Assembly (NCBI RefSeq): GCF_016055025.1
Contig: NZ_JAECVW010000015.1
From: Thermoactinomyces intermedius
GTDB taxonomy: Bacteria > Bacillota > Bacilli > Thermoactinomycetales > Thermoactinomycetaceae
DNA: 24,014 bases
Reading direction: 5' to 3' (one strand)
Shown here: in pieces, positions 6,161 to 13,928 of the stretch
Layout: each line of letters starts with the position of its first letter
Numbering within the stretch: position 1 is the first letter of the stretch
The notes under the pieces: model-generated
Seen by the model: the letters and a program-made list of their open reading frames with translations, nothing else
Databases searched by the model: none
Told to the model about the DNA's origin: nothing
Made by a program: the position numbers and the translations under genes

Positions 6161-8221
6161 TTGGATTTAAACAAACGGTGTAAGCGGATTTTTGATGAAC
6201 TATTAAGTAACCCGAATGTGACGAGTGCAGAGTTGGAAAAGAAGTTCCGTTTAACAAAAAGACAGTTGGGATACAGCATGGACAAAATTAATGAATGGCT
6301 GATGACAAATCACCTTCCGGTGATCGAAAGAACACGGCAAGGTAATTTTGTGATCAGTCAGTCTGTTTACACAACATTTCACAGCATTGAAAATGCTACA
6401 TTATTGTTTAATCCAACCCGGATCACCGAAGAACAACGGATTTCCCTGATCATTATGATGCTTCTCGGATCCGAAGAAGAGCTGTCCCTCAAATATTTTT
6501 CTTATTATTTGAATGTTAGCAAAAACACGATCCTTCATGATTTGAAAAAGGTACAAAGAATTCTGTGCGAGTATGGTTTAAAGGTCCGTTACTCAAGAAA
6601 GAAAGGGTACGTATTGGAGGGAAAGGAATTTCAAATTCGCAGGTTGCTCATCCATAGAACCAATCACCTTCTGCAGACAATTCACGGGGAGGACTGGTTA
6701 AGAAAAATTACCGGAATCCAAAACAGTCAATTGGAAGAGTTTGAAAAACGTATTGAAAAAGTGGAAAGTAAATTGAATTTGAAATTTACGGACGAAAAAT
6801 TGAGGATGATGCCTTATATTTTGATTTTCATTCTGAGACGGATTCAACGGGGGAATTTTATTGATCCCTTTTCCATCGCATATGAAGAGTTATCCAATAC
6901 CAAAGAGTATCAAGCAACAGAAGAAATATTAAAGGGTTATCAGGATATTCCCGAAACCGATCGTCTGTTTATAACCTTACATCTTTTATCAACCAATGTT
7001 TTTTCATCAGATTTGACTCCCGAGGAAAGCATTCCTGATTTAGTTCAAGCCGTTGACAAGATGTTGAGGCAATTTGAAAAAAGTGCATGCATTTATCTTG
7101 AAGATCGCGAGCAGCTGATCGAGCAATTGTTGCAACATATCAAGCCGGCTTATTACCGGATCAAATATCAACTGACGGATCACTTTCATTTTCAAGGTGC
7201 GTTCAGTAAGGAATTCAGGGAGTTGCATCATCTTGTCAGGCAAGCCACAACGCCTTTAAAAGAATTGATCGGATGTGAAATTCCCGGAAATGAGACCACA
7301 TATATTGCGATGCTCATTGGCGGATGGATGAAAAAACAAGGAAAGAGCATTGATAGAAAAATAAAGGCCGTGGTTGTCTGCCCTCAAGGAGTATCTGTTT
7401 CAAAGCTGATGTTTCATGAGCTAAGAGAATTATTTCCGGAAATAATCTTTTTGGATTATTTGTCTGTTCGTGAATTTATGAATTATTCCCTCGAATTTGA
7501 TTTGGTTTTTTCTTCCGTTCGTTTGGAGACGGACAAAAAACTTTTTTTGACCAAGGCTTTTCTGGGAAAACAAGAGAAGCAGCGATTAAGGAAACAAGTG
7601 ATGTTGGAGATACATGGTTACATTCCGAATTCTATTGATTTGGACCGTGTCATGCAGATTATCTCCGACTATGCAACCATTCATGACAAACCCTCTTTGA
7701 AAGAAGAATTGGGGAAATATATTGACCGGGATGAGAATTCAGCGATCTTGATTCCTCCTCATGATCAGCATGAACTGAATTTGAATGAATTGTTGACTCC
7801 GGAGATGATCACATTGGCTGATTCTGTGGACTCATGGGAAAAAGCCATTCAGATAGGGGCAGAACCACTTTTAAAAAAAAGAAAAATTACCCCGGGATAT
7901 ATAGATGCCATTATTCGATATTGCAAGCAGGATCCGTATATAGTGATTGGTCCGGATATTGCGATTCCACATGCAGCGCCCGAAGATGGTGTAATAGATG
8001 TGGGCATGAGCTTGTTACGCGTGAAAGACGGAGTTTGTTATGCACAAGAGTATCAAATTCATTTAATTATTATCATTGCGGCCAAGGACAAGCATCAGCA
8101 CCTCCACGCATTGATGCAACTGATGAAGTTAGCCGGTTCGGATGAAGATCGAAAGCGGCTGATTCAAGCTGATTCTGTTAATCAAATTTATAAAATCATC
8201 AGGCTTTATTCGGCGGATTAA
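6161..8221 (+). CDS. PRD-type PTS transcriptional regulator (BglG/MtlR/LicR class)
   Basis: This is a 686-residue multidomain activator of sugar-PTS genes whose activity is set by phosphorylation. In order: an N-terminal helix-turn-helix (about 8-60), an Mga-like helix-turn-helix (about 90-150, SKNTILHDLKK), PRD1 (about 195-300, His274), PRD2 (about 310-400, His326), a GatB-like EIIB domain with Cys407 in VVVCPQGVS, and a fructose-type EIIA domain with His604 in IPHAAPEDG. The first histidine expected in PRD1 and the second in PRD2 seem replaced by Phe and Leu, judged by eye. TTG 6161 follows GGGAGGAG by five bases; the longer reading frame has no ribosome site. As first gene of a galactitol-type PTS operon it is its likely regulator. 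Confidence 0.9.
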   Translation: MDLNKRCKRIFDELLSNPNVTSAELEKKFRLTKRQLGYSMDKINEWLMTNHLPVIERTRQGNFVISQSVYTTFHSIENATLLFNPTRITEEQRISLIIMMLLGSEEELSLKYFSYYLNVSKNTILHDLKKVQRILCEYGLKVRYSRKKGYVLEGKEFQIRRLLIHRTNHLLQTIHGEDWLRKITGIQNSQLEEFEKRIEKVESKLNLKFTDEKLRMMPYILIFILRRIQRGNFIDPFSIAYEELSNTKEYQATEEILKGYQDIPETDRLFITLHLLSTNVFSSDLTPEESIPDLVQAVDKMLRQFEKSACIYLEDREQLIEQLLQHIKPAYYRIKYQLTDHFHFQGAFSKEFRELHHLVRQATTPLKELIGCEIPGNETTYIAMLIGGWMKKQGKSIDRKIKAVVVCPQGVSVSKLMFHELRELFPEIIFLDYLSVREFMNYSLEFDLVFSSVRLETDKKLFLTKAFLGKQEKQRLRKQVMLEIHGYIPNSIDLDRVMQIISDYATIHDKPSLKEELGKYIDRDENSAILIPPHDQHELNLNELLTPEMITLADSVDSWEKAIQIGAEPLLKKRKITPGYIDAIIRYCKQDPYIVIGPDIAIPHAAPEDGVIDVGMSLLRVKDGVCYAQEYQIHLIIIIAAKDKHQHLHALMQLMKLAGSDEDRKRLIQADSVNQIYKIIRLYSAD

Positions 8222-8244
8222 ACAAGAAGGAGGAGAGTGGGTAC

Positions 8245-8712
8245 ATGTGTGAGTTGTTTTTGGATGAATCGATCATCCTGCTGGATATTGAAGGAGAGAC
8301 AAAGGAAGAGGTGCTGAAAATTATGGCAGATCAACTTGTTCGTAAGGGACTTGTCAAGAAAAGTTTTGTCCATGCGGTGATTCAACGGGAAAACCAGTTT
8401 GCCACCGGACTTCCCACAGCCGGTGCTTCCGTCGCCATTCCACATACTGACAAAGAGCATGTCAAGGGAAAAGCAATGAGCATTGCAGTTTTAAAAAAGC
8501 CGGTCGATTTTGGTGTCATGGGAGAAGATCATCATACTGTTCCCGTGAAAATTGTGTTTATGCTTGTGATGGATGAAGCCGATTCTCAACTTATCCTCCT
8601 GCAAAAATTAACAAAAATATTCGGAAAAAAGGAAATATTAGAAGAGATTGTTCGCGCAGAGGACAAGAACACGATTAAAAAAGTAATGAAAAAAGAACTG
8701 GATCTTCAATAG
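8245..8712 (+). CDS. gatA: PTS EIIA component, galactitol/fructose type
   Basis: This cytoplasmic phosphocarrier takes phosphate from HPr~P and passes it to EIIB. It is 155 residues, with the active His67 in VAIPHTDKEHV as in PTS EIIA-2 (fructose/mannitol/galactitol) domains. The ATG is preceded by AAGGAGGAGAG. It follows the regulator by 23 nt and precedes EIIB by 14 nt, so it belongs to the same operon. The galactitol label rests on its EIIB and EIIC partners; the true substrate could be another polyol. Confidence 0.9.
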   Translation: MCELFLDESIILLDIEGETKEEVLKIMADQLVRKGLVKKSFVHAVIQRENQFATGLPTAGASVAIPHTDKEHVKGKAMSIAVLKKPVDFGVMGEDHHTVPVKIVFMLVMDEADSQLILLQKLTKIFGKKEILEEIVRAEDKNTIKKVMKKELDLQ

Positions 8713-8726
8713 AAGGAGGTGAAAAA

Positions 8727-9011
8727 ATGGCCAAAAAAATGGTGTTGGTTGCATGTGGTGCAGGCATTGCAACATCGACTGTAGTGAACAAAGTGATTGA
8801 GGAGATGGCAAGAGAACATAACTTGGATATTGATATTATTCAAATCAAGATTGCTGAAGTTGGTTCTTATGAAGACCGTGCAGATTTATTAATCACAACA
8901 GCAATGACCAAAAAAGAATATCCCTTTCCGGTGATCAATGCGCGCGCTTTTTTGACGGGCATAGGAGTGGAAGAAACCAAGCAACAAATTTTGATGGAAT
9001 TAACAAAATAA
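8727..9011 (+). CDS. gatB: PTS EIIB component, galactitol type
   Basis: A 94-residue EIIB that transfers phosphate from EIIA to the incoming sugar. Phospho-cysteine Cys10 lies in the typical loop VLVACGAGIATST at the N terminus, as in GatB/SgaB-like proteins. AGAAGGAGGTGAAAA precedes the ATG. A large hairpin separates it from EIIC. Confidence 0.92.
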   Translation: MAKKMVLVACGAGIATSTVVNKVIEEMAREHNLDIDIIQIKIAEVGSYEDRADLLITTAMTKKEYPFPVINARAFLTGIGVEETKQQILMELTK

Positions 9012-9017
9012 TTTGAT

Positions 9018-9070
9018 TACAGAGTGGATTTCTCAGGCTTCTTTGTATTCGTGTCTGAGAGCACTCTGTA
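9018..9070 (+). promoter_or_regulatory. Intercistronic hairpin between gatB and gatC
   Basis: The stem TACAGAGTG/CACTCTGTA (9018-9026 with 9062-9070, 9 bp) encloses a second stem TCTCAG/CTGAGA (9031-9036 with 9055-9060) with an 18-nt loop. It has no T run, so it is not a normal terminator. It ends a few bases before the gatC ribosome site GGAGGT. It could stabilise processed mRNA or adjust the EIIC to EIIA/EIIB ratio. Confidence 0.75.
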
Positions 9071-9089
9071 TTTACGGAGGTAAAAAGGG

Positions 9090-10349
9090 ATGCAAGCTTT
9101 TGTCCATTTTGTACGGGGTTTTCTGGATTTGGGAGCGACAGTCATCCTTCCGGCAGCCATTTTTATTTTGGGTCTTTTCTTTGGTCAAAAGCCTGGAAAA
9201 GCTTTTCGCTCCGGCTTGACCATCGGAGTTGCATTTGTTGGCATTTTTCTGGTTGTCGATTTGTTAACTCAAAATTTAGGACCTGCTGCACAATCCATGG
9301 TCGATCGATTGGGGATAAAATTAAATGTTATTGATGTGGGTTGGCCGGCGACATCATCGATTGCTTGGGCATCAATGGTTGCAGCATTTATTATTCCGCT
9401 CGGCTTGTTTGTAAATGTCATTATGTTAATTACCAAAACAACCAAAACCATGAATGTCGATATCTGGAACTATTGGCATTACACTTTTATGGCGGCTGTG
9501 GTTTATACGGTTTCGGGAAGTGTTGTGCAAGGGTTGATGGCGGCTGTATTATTCCAAATTGTCTGTCTGAAAGTAGCGGATTGGACTGCACCGATGGTCC
9601 GGGATTTTTATGAAATGCCGGGCATTTCGGTGGCTACCGGAAGTACAATTTCTTATGCTCCGGGCATTTGGTTGGTCAAATGGATCCAAAACATTCCCGG
9701 GTTGAAAAATTTGCATGCAGATCCGGATCGCATTCAAAAACACTTTGGGATATTTGGGGATTCCATGGTAGTGGGCCTGATACTGGGAGCCGTGATTGGT
9801 GCATTGGCTGGTTACAGCATTGGAGAAATTATTAAAATCGGGATATCCATGGCTGCCGTCATGATTTTAATGCCTCGCATGGTAAAGATTTTGATGGAAG
9901 GTCTGATGCCGGTATCTGAATCCGCCCGTCAATGGCTGACCAAACGATTTGGGGAGAGGGAAATTTATATCGGGCTTGATGCAGCTGTATTATTGGGACA
10001 TCCTTCCGTGATAGCAACTGCATTAATTTTAACTCCCATCACCGTATTTATTGCCGTTATCTTGCCGGGAAATGCCGTACTGCCCTTTGGGGATTTGGCA
10101 ACCATTCCTTTTATCACGGCGTTTATTGTCGGGGCTGCAAGGGGGAACTTGATCCATTCGGTCATTGTTGGTACGGTCATGATCGCTTTGTCCCTGTATA
10201 TGGCAACCGACATCGCTCCGGTGTTTACTGAAATGGCAACAGCTGCAAATGTTAATATGCCGGAGAATTCATCAATGGTGTCAAGTATTGATCAGGGGGG
10301 AAATTTGGTTAACTGGCTGATTTGGAAATGGTTTGCGTTATTTCATTAA
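9090..10349 (+). CDS. gatC: PTS EIIC membrane component, galactitol (GatC) family
   Basis: This is the membrane translocation subunit that imports and, with EIIB, phosphorylates a polyol. It is 419 residues with about ten to twelve hydrophobic segments spread along its length. N-terminal features such as DLGATVILPAAIFILGLFFG, then VGWPATSSIAWAS and WNYWHY, are typical of the EIIC-GAT family. The ATG at 9090 follows GGAGGTAAAAAGGG. It lies in the order EIIA-EIIB-EIIC-dehydrogenases, as in galactitol operons. Substrate specificity cannot be read from the sequence; galactitol is the best guess given the GatD-like enzyme downstream. Confidence 0.9.
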   Translation: MQAFVHFVRGFLDLGATVILPAAIFILGLFFGQKPGKAFRSGLTIGVAFVGIFLVVDLLTQNLGPAAQSMVDRLGIKLNVIDVGWPATSSIAWASMVAAFIIPLGLFVNVIMLITKTTKTMNVDIWNYWHYTFMAAVVYTVSGSVVQGLMAAVLFQIVCLKVADWTAPMVRDFYEMPGISVATGSTISYAPGIWLVKWIQNIPGLKNLHADPDRIQKHFGIFGDSMVVGLILGAVIGALAGYSIGEIIKIGISMAAVMILMPRMVKILMEGLMPVSESARQWLTKRFGEREIYIGLDAAVLLGHPSVIATALILTPITVFIAVILPGNAVLPFGDLATIPFITAFIVGAARGNLIHSVIVGTVMIALSLYMATDIAPVFTEMATAANVNMPENSSMVSSIDQGGNLVNWLIWKWFALFH

Positions 10350-10388
10350 GTTAAGCCTGGGGCTTCAATGAATGAAGGAGGTTGTTTT

Positions 10389-11420
10389 ATGAAAGCATTG
10401 GTCAAAACAGCCCTTGGATTCGGAAATCTTGAAATTCAGGAGAAACCGGAACCAAAACCCGGGAAAGGACAAGTAAAAATAGAAGTAAAATATGCGGGAA
10501 TATGCGGATCGGATATTCATACGTATGAAGGACATTACAAAGTCGGAGTGCCCGTTACTTTGGGGCATGAGTTTGCGGGGGTCGTGACGGAAGTTGGGGA
10601 AGGAGTGACTGAATGGAAAGTCGGAGATCGTGTAACTTCTGAAACGACCTATGATATATGTGGCAGATGCTTGTATTGTAAGTCCGGTGACTATAATTTG
10701 TGCAAACAACGAAAGGGATTGGGAACCCATCAGGACGGCGGGTTTGCAAAGTATTTGATCACACGGAAAGAAAGTGTTCATAAAATTCCGGATAATGTCG
10801 ATTTTCGTTCGGCAGCTTTGACGGAACCGTTGGCATGCATTCACCATGCCATCAGCAAGGCTGATATTTGCGGGGGGGATTGGGTTGTTGTAACCGGTCC
10901 GGGGCCCATTGGCCTGTTGGCTGCTCAAGTTGCGAAAAGCCGTGGAGCAAAGGTGATCATAACCGGGTTGGAAAGTGACAAAACACGTTTGGAAAAAGCC
11001 GTTCAACTCGGTGTGGATGTGGCAGTGAACATAGAGGAAGACGATGTTAAACAACTGGTAGATCAGATGACGAACGGTTTCGGAGTTGATGTTGTATTGG
11101 AATGTTCCGGGGCGGTGCCGGCAGCCAGGCAAGGTCTCGATTTGTTGCACAAGAAAGGGAAATACGTACAAGTTGGACTTTTTATACAACCTGAAGTTAA
11201 ATTTGATCTTGAGAAAATCATTCAAAAAGAAATCGTCGTCATCGGAAGCAGAAGTCAGAAACCTGCCGATTGGGAACCATCGCTTGCATTGCTGAAGGAT
11301 GGAAAAGTAGACGCAAAAAGTTTGGTCACCCATGAATTTAAAATTACACAATGGGATGAAGCGTACCATGCCATAAAAAGCGGGGAAGCGATCAAAGTAT
11401 TGTTGACTCCGGCAAAATAA
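10389..11420 (+). CDS. Zinc-dependent medium-chain alcohol/polyol dehydrogenase
   Basis: A 343-residue NAD(P)-dependent dehydrogenase of the sorbitol/threonine dehydrogenase group, presumably acting on a polyol or polyol phosphate taken up by the adjacent PTS. Catalytic zinc site: Cys39 (GICGSD), His60-Glu61 (GHEFAG) and Glu146. Structural zinc: Cys91, Cys94, Cys97 and Cys105. The nucleotide-binding motif GPGPIG is at 170-175. ATG 10389 is used because GAAGGAGGTTG precedes it; an earlier in-frame ATG at 10368 would put the ribosome site inside the gene. It starts 39 nt after gatC. The substrate is unknown. Confidence 0.88.
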   Translation: MKALVKTALGFGNLEIQEKPEPKPGKGQVKIEVKYAGICGSDIHTYEGHYKVGVPVTLGHEFAGVVTEVGEGVTEWKVGDRVTSETTYDICGRCLYCKSGDYNLCKQRKGLGTHQDGGFAKYLITRKESVHKIPDNVDFRSAALTEPLACIHHAISKADICGGDWVVVTGPGPIGLLAAQVAKSRGAKVIITGLESDKTRLEKAVQLGVDVAVNIEEDDVKQLVDQMTNGFGVDVVLECSGAVPAARQGLDLLHKKGKYVQVGLFIQPEVKFDLEKIIQKEIVVIGSRSQKPADWEPSLALLKDGKVDAKSLVTHEFKITQWDEAYHAIKSGEAIKVLLTPAK

Positions 11421-11466
11421 TCATTTTGTGAGCAAGGAAATAGAAACGGTTTGAGGGGATGAAAAA

Positions 11467-12519
11467 TTGAAAACTCTGAATTTGTACGGGGTGCAGGATC
11501 TGCGATTTGAATATTCACCTGAACCCGTCATCCAACATCCTGATGATGTCATCATTAAAGTGAAAGCCGTCGGGATCTGCGGTTCAGATATTTCCCGGTA
11601 TAAGAAGCTTGGGCCCTATGTAAAGGGGATGACTTTTGGTCATGAATTTGCCGGGATAGTCCAAGAAACCGGAGCGGGTGTCAAAGGATTCAAAGCGGGT
11701 GATCGTGTTGCAGCTTGTCCCGCCTTTGTATGTGGGGAATGCGAAAGCTGCAGAAGAGGGGCGCCGTCGCAATGTGAGAAATTGACGGTCATGGGGGCAC
11801 GTCATCCGGGAGCATATGCCGAATACGTGAAATTGCCGTCCAGTCATTTAATTCATCTCCCGGATCATTTGGACTTTGATACTGCGGCATTAGTGGAACC
11901 ATCTTCTGTGGTTGCACATGGATTTTACCGGACCAATATCAAGCCTGGAGACGAAGTTGCCATTGCAGGTGTTGGAAGCATTGGCCTGCTTGCCGTGCAA
12001 TGGGCCAAAATTTTCGGTGCCAAAAAGGTATATGCTATTGATATCGATGATAAAAAACTGAAAATTGCAAATAAAGTGGGTGCGGATGTTTTAATTCATT
12101 CAATGGATTCACCACCACCGGAGCAAATCATGGAATATACCCGTGGACGTGGGGTGGACGTGGCTGTTGAAACGGCCGGGTCGCCGGTCACTTCGGCTCA
12201 AGTGTTGGCATTGCCCAGGAAAGGTGGAAAAGTTGTATTGATGGGAATCCCATATGAAGATGTTCATTTGGACCGGTTTTATTTTGAAAAAATCGTACGT
12301 AACGAACTGACGATATATGGATCATGGAATGCCGTTTCTTCTCCGTTTCCAGGCAAAGAGTGGATAACCACCCTTCACTATATGAGTACAGGGAAAATTA
12401 ATGTTCATCCAATCATTTCTCATCGCCTGGCACTCAGCGAGGGACCGGATGTGTTTAAAAAAATCATAAATAAAGAGATGGAATATGCAAAAATTTTATT
12501 TTACCCGGAATTGGATTGA
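11467..12519 (+). CDS. gatD: Galactitol-1-phosphate 5-dehydrogenase-like enzyme
   Basis: A 350-residue zinc medium-chain dehydrogenase that would oxidise galactitol-1-phosphate to tagatose-6-phosphate. Catalytic zinc: Cys38, His59 and Glu60. Structural zinc: Cys89, Cys92, Cys95 and Cys103. Cofactor motif GVGSIG is at 168-173. The C-terminal stretch with FEKIVRNELTIYGSWN, SSPFPGKEW and HPIISHR matches E. coli GatD well, while the upstream paralogue lacks it. The TTG start follows GAGGGG by about eight bases. Tagatose-6-phosphate kinase and aldolase are absent from the window, so the pathway must be completed elsewhere, or the substrate is another polyol phosphate. Confidence 0.82.
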   Translation: MKTLNLYGVQDLRFEYSPEPVIQHPDDVIIKVKAVGICGSDISRYKKLGPYVKGMTFGHEFAGIVQETGAGVKGFKAGDRVAACPAFVCGECESCRRGAPSQCEKLTVMGARHPGAYAEYVKLPSSHLIHLPDHLDFDTAALVEPSSVVAHGFYRTNIKPGDEVAIAGVGSIGLLAVQWAKIFGAKKVYAIDIDDKKLKIANKVGADVLIHSMDSPPPEQIMEYTRGRGVDVAVETAGSPVTSAQVLALPRKGGKVVLMGIPYEDVHLDRFYFEKIVRNELTIYGSWNAVSSPFPGKEWITTLHYMSTGKINVHPIISHRLALSEGPDVFKKIINKEMEYAKILFYPELD

Positions 12520-12555
12520 CCAGTATCCCATCATGAGTTTTTTCTGTTCTCATGG

Positions 12556-12589
12556 GCAAGGCGTTATACTCGAACGTCTTGCTTTTTTT
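12556..12589 (+). terminator. Intrinsic terminator after the polyol PTS operon
   Basis: A ten-pair stem with one wobble (12556-12565 with 12573-12582, GCAAGGCGTT/AACGTCTTGC) is followed by seven T. It closes the operon that starts at 6161. Confidence 0.92.
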
Positions 12590-12609
12590 GCTTAAAAACA
12601 AAATCATGG

Positions 12610-12638
12610 TTAAGTTTTTAAAATTATACTGATATAAC
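12610..12638 (+). promoter_or_regulatory. Candidate sigma-A promoter upstream of opuA
   Basis: TTAAGT (12610-12615) and TATAAC (12633-12638) are separated by 17 bp in an AT-rich region downstream of the terminator. The -35 match is moderate. It would give a leader of roughly 80 nt. Confidence 0.45.
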
Positions 12639-12669
12639 CGTAATTTTTTTAATTCATCATTAAAAACCT

Positions 12670-12694
12670 GTTTAAAAGATCGGTTTTAGGGAAA
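12670..12694 (+). promoter_or_regulatory. Candidate sigma-B (general stress) promoter of opuA
   Basis: GTTTAA at 12670-12675 and GGGAAA at 12689-12694 are separated by 13 bp. This fits the sigma-B consensus GTTTAA, 12-15 bp, GGGWAW. The expected start near 12701 is just ahead of the ribosome site at 12714-12720. Stress-sigma control of osmoprotectant uptake is known in bacilli. Here it is inferred from the motif alone. Confidence 0.5.
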
Positions 12695-12725
12695 TAAATA
12701 ACGAAGCAAGATTGGAGGGGAAGTT

Positions 12726-13928
12726 TTGAACTACCAAATTGAAGTGAAAAATCTCACGAAGATCTTTGGCAAGTCAACGAAGAAAGCTTTGAAAATGCTT
12801 AAGGAAGGGAAAGGGAAAGAAGAAATTTTCAAGGCGACCGGCGCCACGGTTGGAGTAAACCAGGCGAACTTCGCCGTGGAAAGCGGAGAAATTTTTGTGA
12901 TCATGGGATTGTCCGGAAGCGGGAAATCGACGCTTCTCAGGATGTTGAACCGTCTGATTGAACCGACTTCGGGGCAGGTTTTGATCGACAATGAAAACAT
13001 TGTCGAAATGAATGCGGAGCAATTGCGGGAACTGCGGCGAAAAAAAATCAGCATGGTCTTTCAGAAATTCGCTTTGTTCCCCCATCGCACCGTGATTGAA
13101 AATGTTGAGTTCGGGTTGGAGATTCAAGGGATTTCCGCTGCCGAACGGAGAGAAAAAGCCATGGAAAGCCTGAAGTTGGTCGGTTTGGAAAGCTGGGCTG
13201 ACAGTTATCCCAACCAATTGAGCGGCGGAATGCAGCAACGGGTCGGGTTGGCCAGGGCGCTGGCCAATGATCCGGAGATTTTGCTGATGGACGAAGCTTT
13301 CAGTGCATTGGATCCCTTGATTCGCAAAGAGATGCAGGAAGAGCTTGTCGATCTGCAACGTTCGATGAATAAAACCGTCATATTTATCACGCATGATTTG
13401 GATGAAGCATTGCGTATCGGAGACCGGATCGTGTTGATGCGCCATGGGGAAATTGTGCAAATCGGCACACCTGAAGAGATCCTGACCAACCCTGCCGATG
13501 CCTATGTGGAACGGTTTGTGGAAGATGTCAACCTGGGGAAAGTCCTGACCGCCGAAACGGTGATGCGCAAGGCGGAAACCATCGTTCTCGGAAAAGACGG
13601 AATCCGTGTGGCAGGAAAGAAAATGCGGGACAAAGGGATTCCCACGTTGGTGGTGGTTGACCGCAAGCGTTATTTTAAAGGCATGGTCACCGCTGATCAA
13701 GTGAAAGAAGCCTTCAAAAAAGAAAAGAAAGTGGAAGATATCTTGGTGAAAGATGTTGTGAAAGTGAAAAAAGATACCCCTTTGCAAACGATCGTGTCCG
13801 AAATGGGGCAACACGCAGATGCCACCATCCCGGCCGTTGTTGTCGATGACGAAGACCGTGTGTTGGGAATTGTGGGGCGTGGCGCCGTCTGGGCGGCACT
13901 CGCCGGGCAAGGAGGGGACAGCGAATGA
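12726..13928 (+). CDS. opuAA: Glycine betaine/proline ABC transporter ATP-binding protein
   Basis: The ATPase subunit of an OpuA/ProU-type osmoprotectant importer, 400 residues. Walker A GLSGSGKST (61-69), Q-loop Gln113, signature LSGGMQQR (165-172), Walker B ILLMDE (185-190) and the H-loop FITHD are intact. Two CBS repeats fill the C terminus (about 275-395); in the OpuA family this module senses ionic strength and c-di-AMP. TTG 12726 follows GGAGGGG by five bases. The stop overlaps the next start (ATGA), so the two subunits are coupled. The coding region is richer in G+C than the operon upstream. Confidence 0.95.
   Translation: MNYQIEVKNLTKIFGKSTKKALKMLKEGKGKEEIFKATGATVGVNQANFAVESGEIFVIMGLSGSGKSTLLRMLNRLIEPTSGQVLIDNENIVEMNAEQLRELRRKKISMVFQKFALFPHRTVIENVEFGLEIQGISAAERREKAMESLKLVGLESWADSYPNQLSGGMQQRVGLARALANDPEILLMDEAFSALDPLIRKEMQEELVDLQRSMNKTVIFITHDLDEALRIGDRIVLMRHGEIVQIGTPEEILTNPADAYVERFVEDVNLGKVLTAETVMRKAETIVLGKDGIRVAGKKMRDKGIPTLVVVDRKRYFKGMVTADQVKEAFKKEKKVEDILVKDVVKVKKDTPLQTIVSEMGQHADATIPAVVVDDEDRVLGIVGRGAVWAALAGQGGDSE

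Noticed and set aside
10365..11369. A 334-codon open frame on the minus strand opposite the first dehydrogenase
   Set aside because: It is an antisense shadow. The plus-strand protein has both zinc sites and a cofactor motif, and the reverse frame resembles no family.
12774..13910. A 378-codon open frame on the minus strand opposite opuAA
   Set aside because: It is the antisense shadow of an intact ABC ATPase gene with all motifs. The translation is His/Phe/Gln-rich without domain features and has no ribosome site.
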